From assembly GCA_021399405.1 (NCBI GenBank), contig JAAFKL010000316.1, positions 1-15,153 on the forward strand: 15,153 bases of DNA, given 5' to 3'. The translations under genes were made by a program, and so were the position numbers. Each line of letters begins with the position of its first letter. Positions within the stretch are counted from its first letter, which is position 1. The notes beneath the pieces are model-generated. The model did not search any database, was not told where the DNA came from, and saw nothing but the letters and a program-made list of their open reading frames with translations. Source of the DNA: Candidatus Heimdallarchaeota archaeon (lineage in GTDB: Archaea; Asgardarchaeota; Heimdallarchaeia; Heimdallarchaeales; Kariarchaeaceae). Below, in pieces: positions 14,821 through 15,153 of the stretch.

Positions 14821-15153
14821 AGGTACTAACAAGGTAAATAGCTGCATTCTTGTGCGTATTTACCATTTCACCGCACTCGGAGCACGGTGCAATATCATAT
14901 TCGTTTTTAGAAGAATCTCTTTTCAACCTCCCACCACAATCCACATGAATCCGGGATGAATTATGTGCTGATGTTTTTACTAATTCAATATCTTTGCCTG
15001 TAAATTTTCTTATTGATAGTACCTCTCTTGCATATAGCGAAGTATCATCAGCCATACTTTCAATGGCTTAGGCAAGTGCACCCCTTGTACCATAGGTACG
15101 AACATTTAGATCCTCGATTACTAATTTATCTGCACCACTACTAACCATCTGCA
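14789..15153 (-). pseudogene. tnpB: RNA-guided nuclease TnpB, 3' fragment with in-frame stop
   Basis: TnpB is a transposon-encoded RNA-guided DNA nuclease with a RuvC fold. Reading in from the right edge, the frame gives ADKLVIEDLNVRTYGTRG, the RuvC-II motif with its catalytic Glu at 15113-15115. It then runs through LA-stop-AI at 15068-15070 (TAA) and continues in the same frame through an 88-residue tail to TGA at 14789. Typical TnpB has LAKAI here, so AAA to TAA is the simplest cause. The zinc finger is unusual: HVDC in place of CxxC (H37, C40, counted from ATG 15055), then CSEC (C58, C61). The RuvC-III motif D-x-N-A-A reads HKNAA (H68), so the last catalytic Asp is lost. The gene is therefore probably dead. 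A separate start at ATG 15055 would give only the zinc-finger tail. The 5' half lies outside the window. Confidence 0.85.

Larger units (their letters stand above)
14758..15153 (-). mobile_element. Right part of a decayed IS200/IS605-family element
   Basis: The stretch holds the 3' end of a tnpB gene plus the hairpins that usually mark the right end of these elements. The left end, any tnpA and the tnpB 5' half lie beyond base 15153. The exact right boundary cannot be set from this window because no second copy is present; 14758 is only the outer edge of the last hairpin. Confidence 0.6.

Noticed and set aside
15068..15070. Stop-codon recoding in tnpB
   Set aside because: Known archaeal recoding by pyrrolysine uses TAG and selenocysteine uses TGA; this is TAA. 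A nonsense mutation is simpler, and other genes here end normally at TAA.

Overview
The window looks like AT-rich archaeal chromosome. The archaeal signs are a tungsten-type aldehyde:ferredoxin oxidoreductase (AOR), mostly weak or absent Shine-Dalgarno (SD) sequences, GTG/TTG starts, a TATA-like box, and large sequon-rich surface proteins held by one C-terminal membrane helix. A class II fumarase, NosD-like beta-helix surface proteins and TnpB remnants would fit an Asgard (Heimdall-type) archaeon or a relative. That placement is an inference: no rRNA, ribosomal protein or other marker gene is present.

Layout. (1) 1-1674 (+): 3' part of a beta-helix surface protein with an Fn3-like domain and a C-terminal anchor; it runs off the left edge. 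(2) 1718-3124 (-): class II fumarase. (3) 3335-4216 (+): acetyltransferase-like protein, convergent with an atypical SDR/epimerase-like gene at 4222-5187 (-). (4) 5368-10867 (+): four genes in one direction, namely a MacB/FtsX-type ABC permease, its LolD-type ATPase, a cytosolic coiled-coil protein of unknown family, and a large membrane-anchored extracellular protein that I read as an inactivated metzincin-like protease. A perfect 12-bp inverted repeat covers the likely promoter of this set. (5) 10868-13886 (-): AOR, then a two-helix membrane protein and a small unknown protein. (6) 14054-14653 (+): HEAT-repeat protein. (7) 14758-15153 (-): 3' end of an IS200/IS605-family tnpB that is broken by an in-frame TAA and carries a changed catalytic motif. 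Three consecutive hairpins at its 3' end resemble the scaffold of a TnpB guide (omega/re) RNA.

How the genes fit together. Fumarase and AOR are housekeeping carbon and redox enzymes, and each appears to stand alone. The most interesting block is 5313-10867. An exporter-type or mechanotransmission-type ABC pair (FtsX/MacB/LolCDE superfamily) is followed by a long coiled-coil protein and a pseudo-protease that faces outside. This could be a surface-remodelling or lipoprotein-handling machine, but only the ABC pair is clearly assigned by family. The right end holds a decaying transposon-encoded nuclease whose RNA-like hairpins are still intact. Every intergenic gap is shorter than 300 bases. I saw no tRNA, rRNA or CRISPR array.
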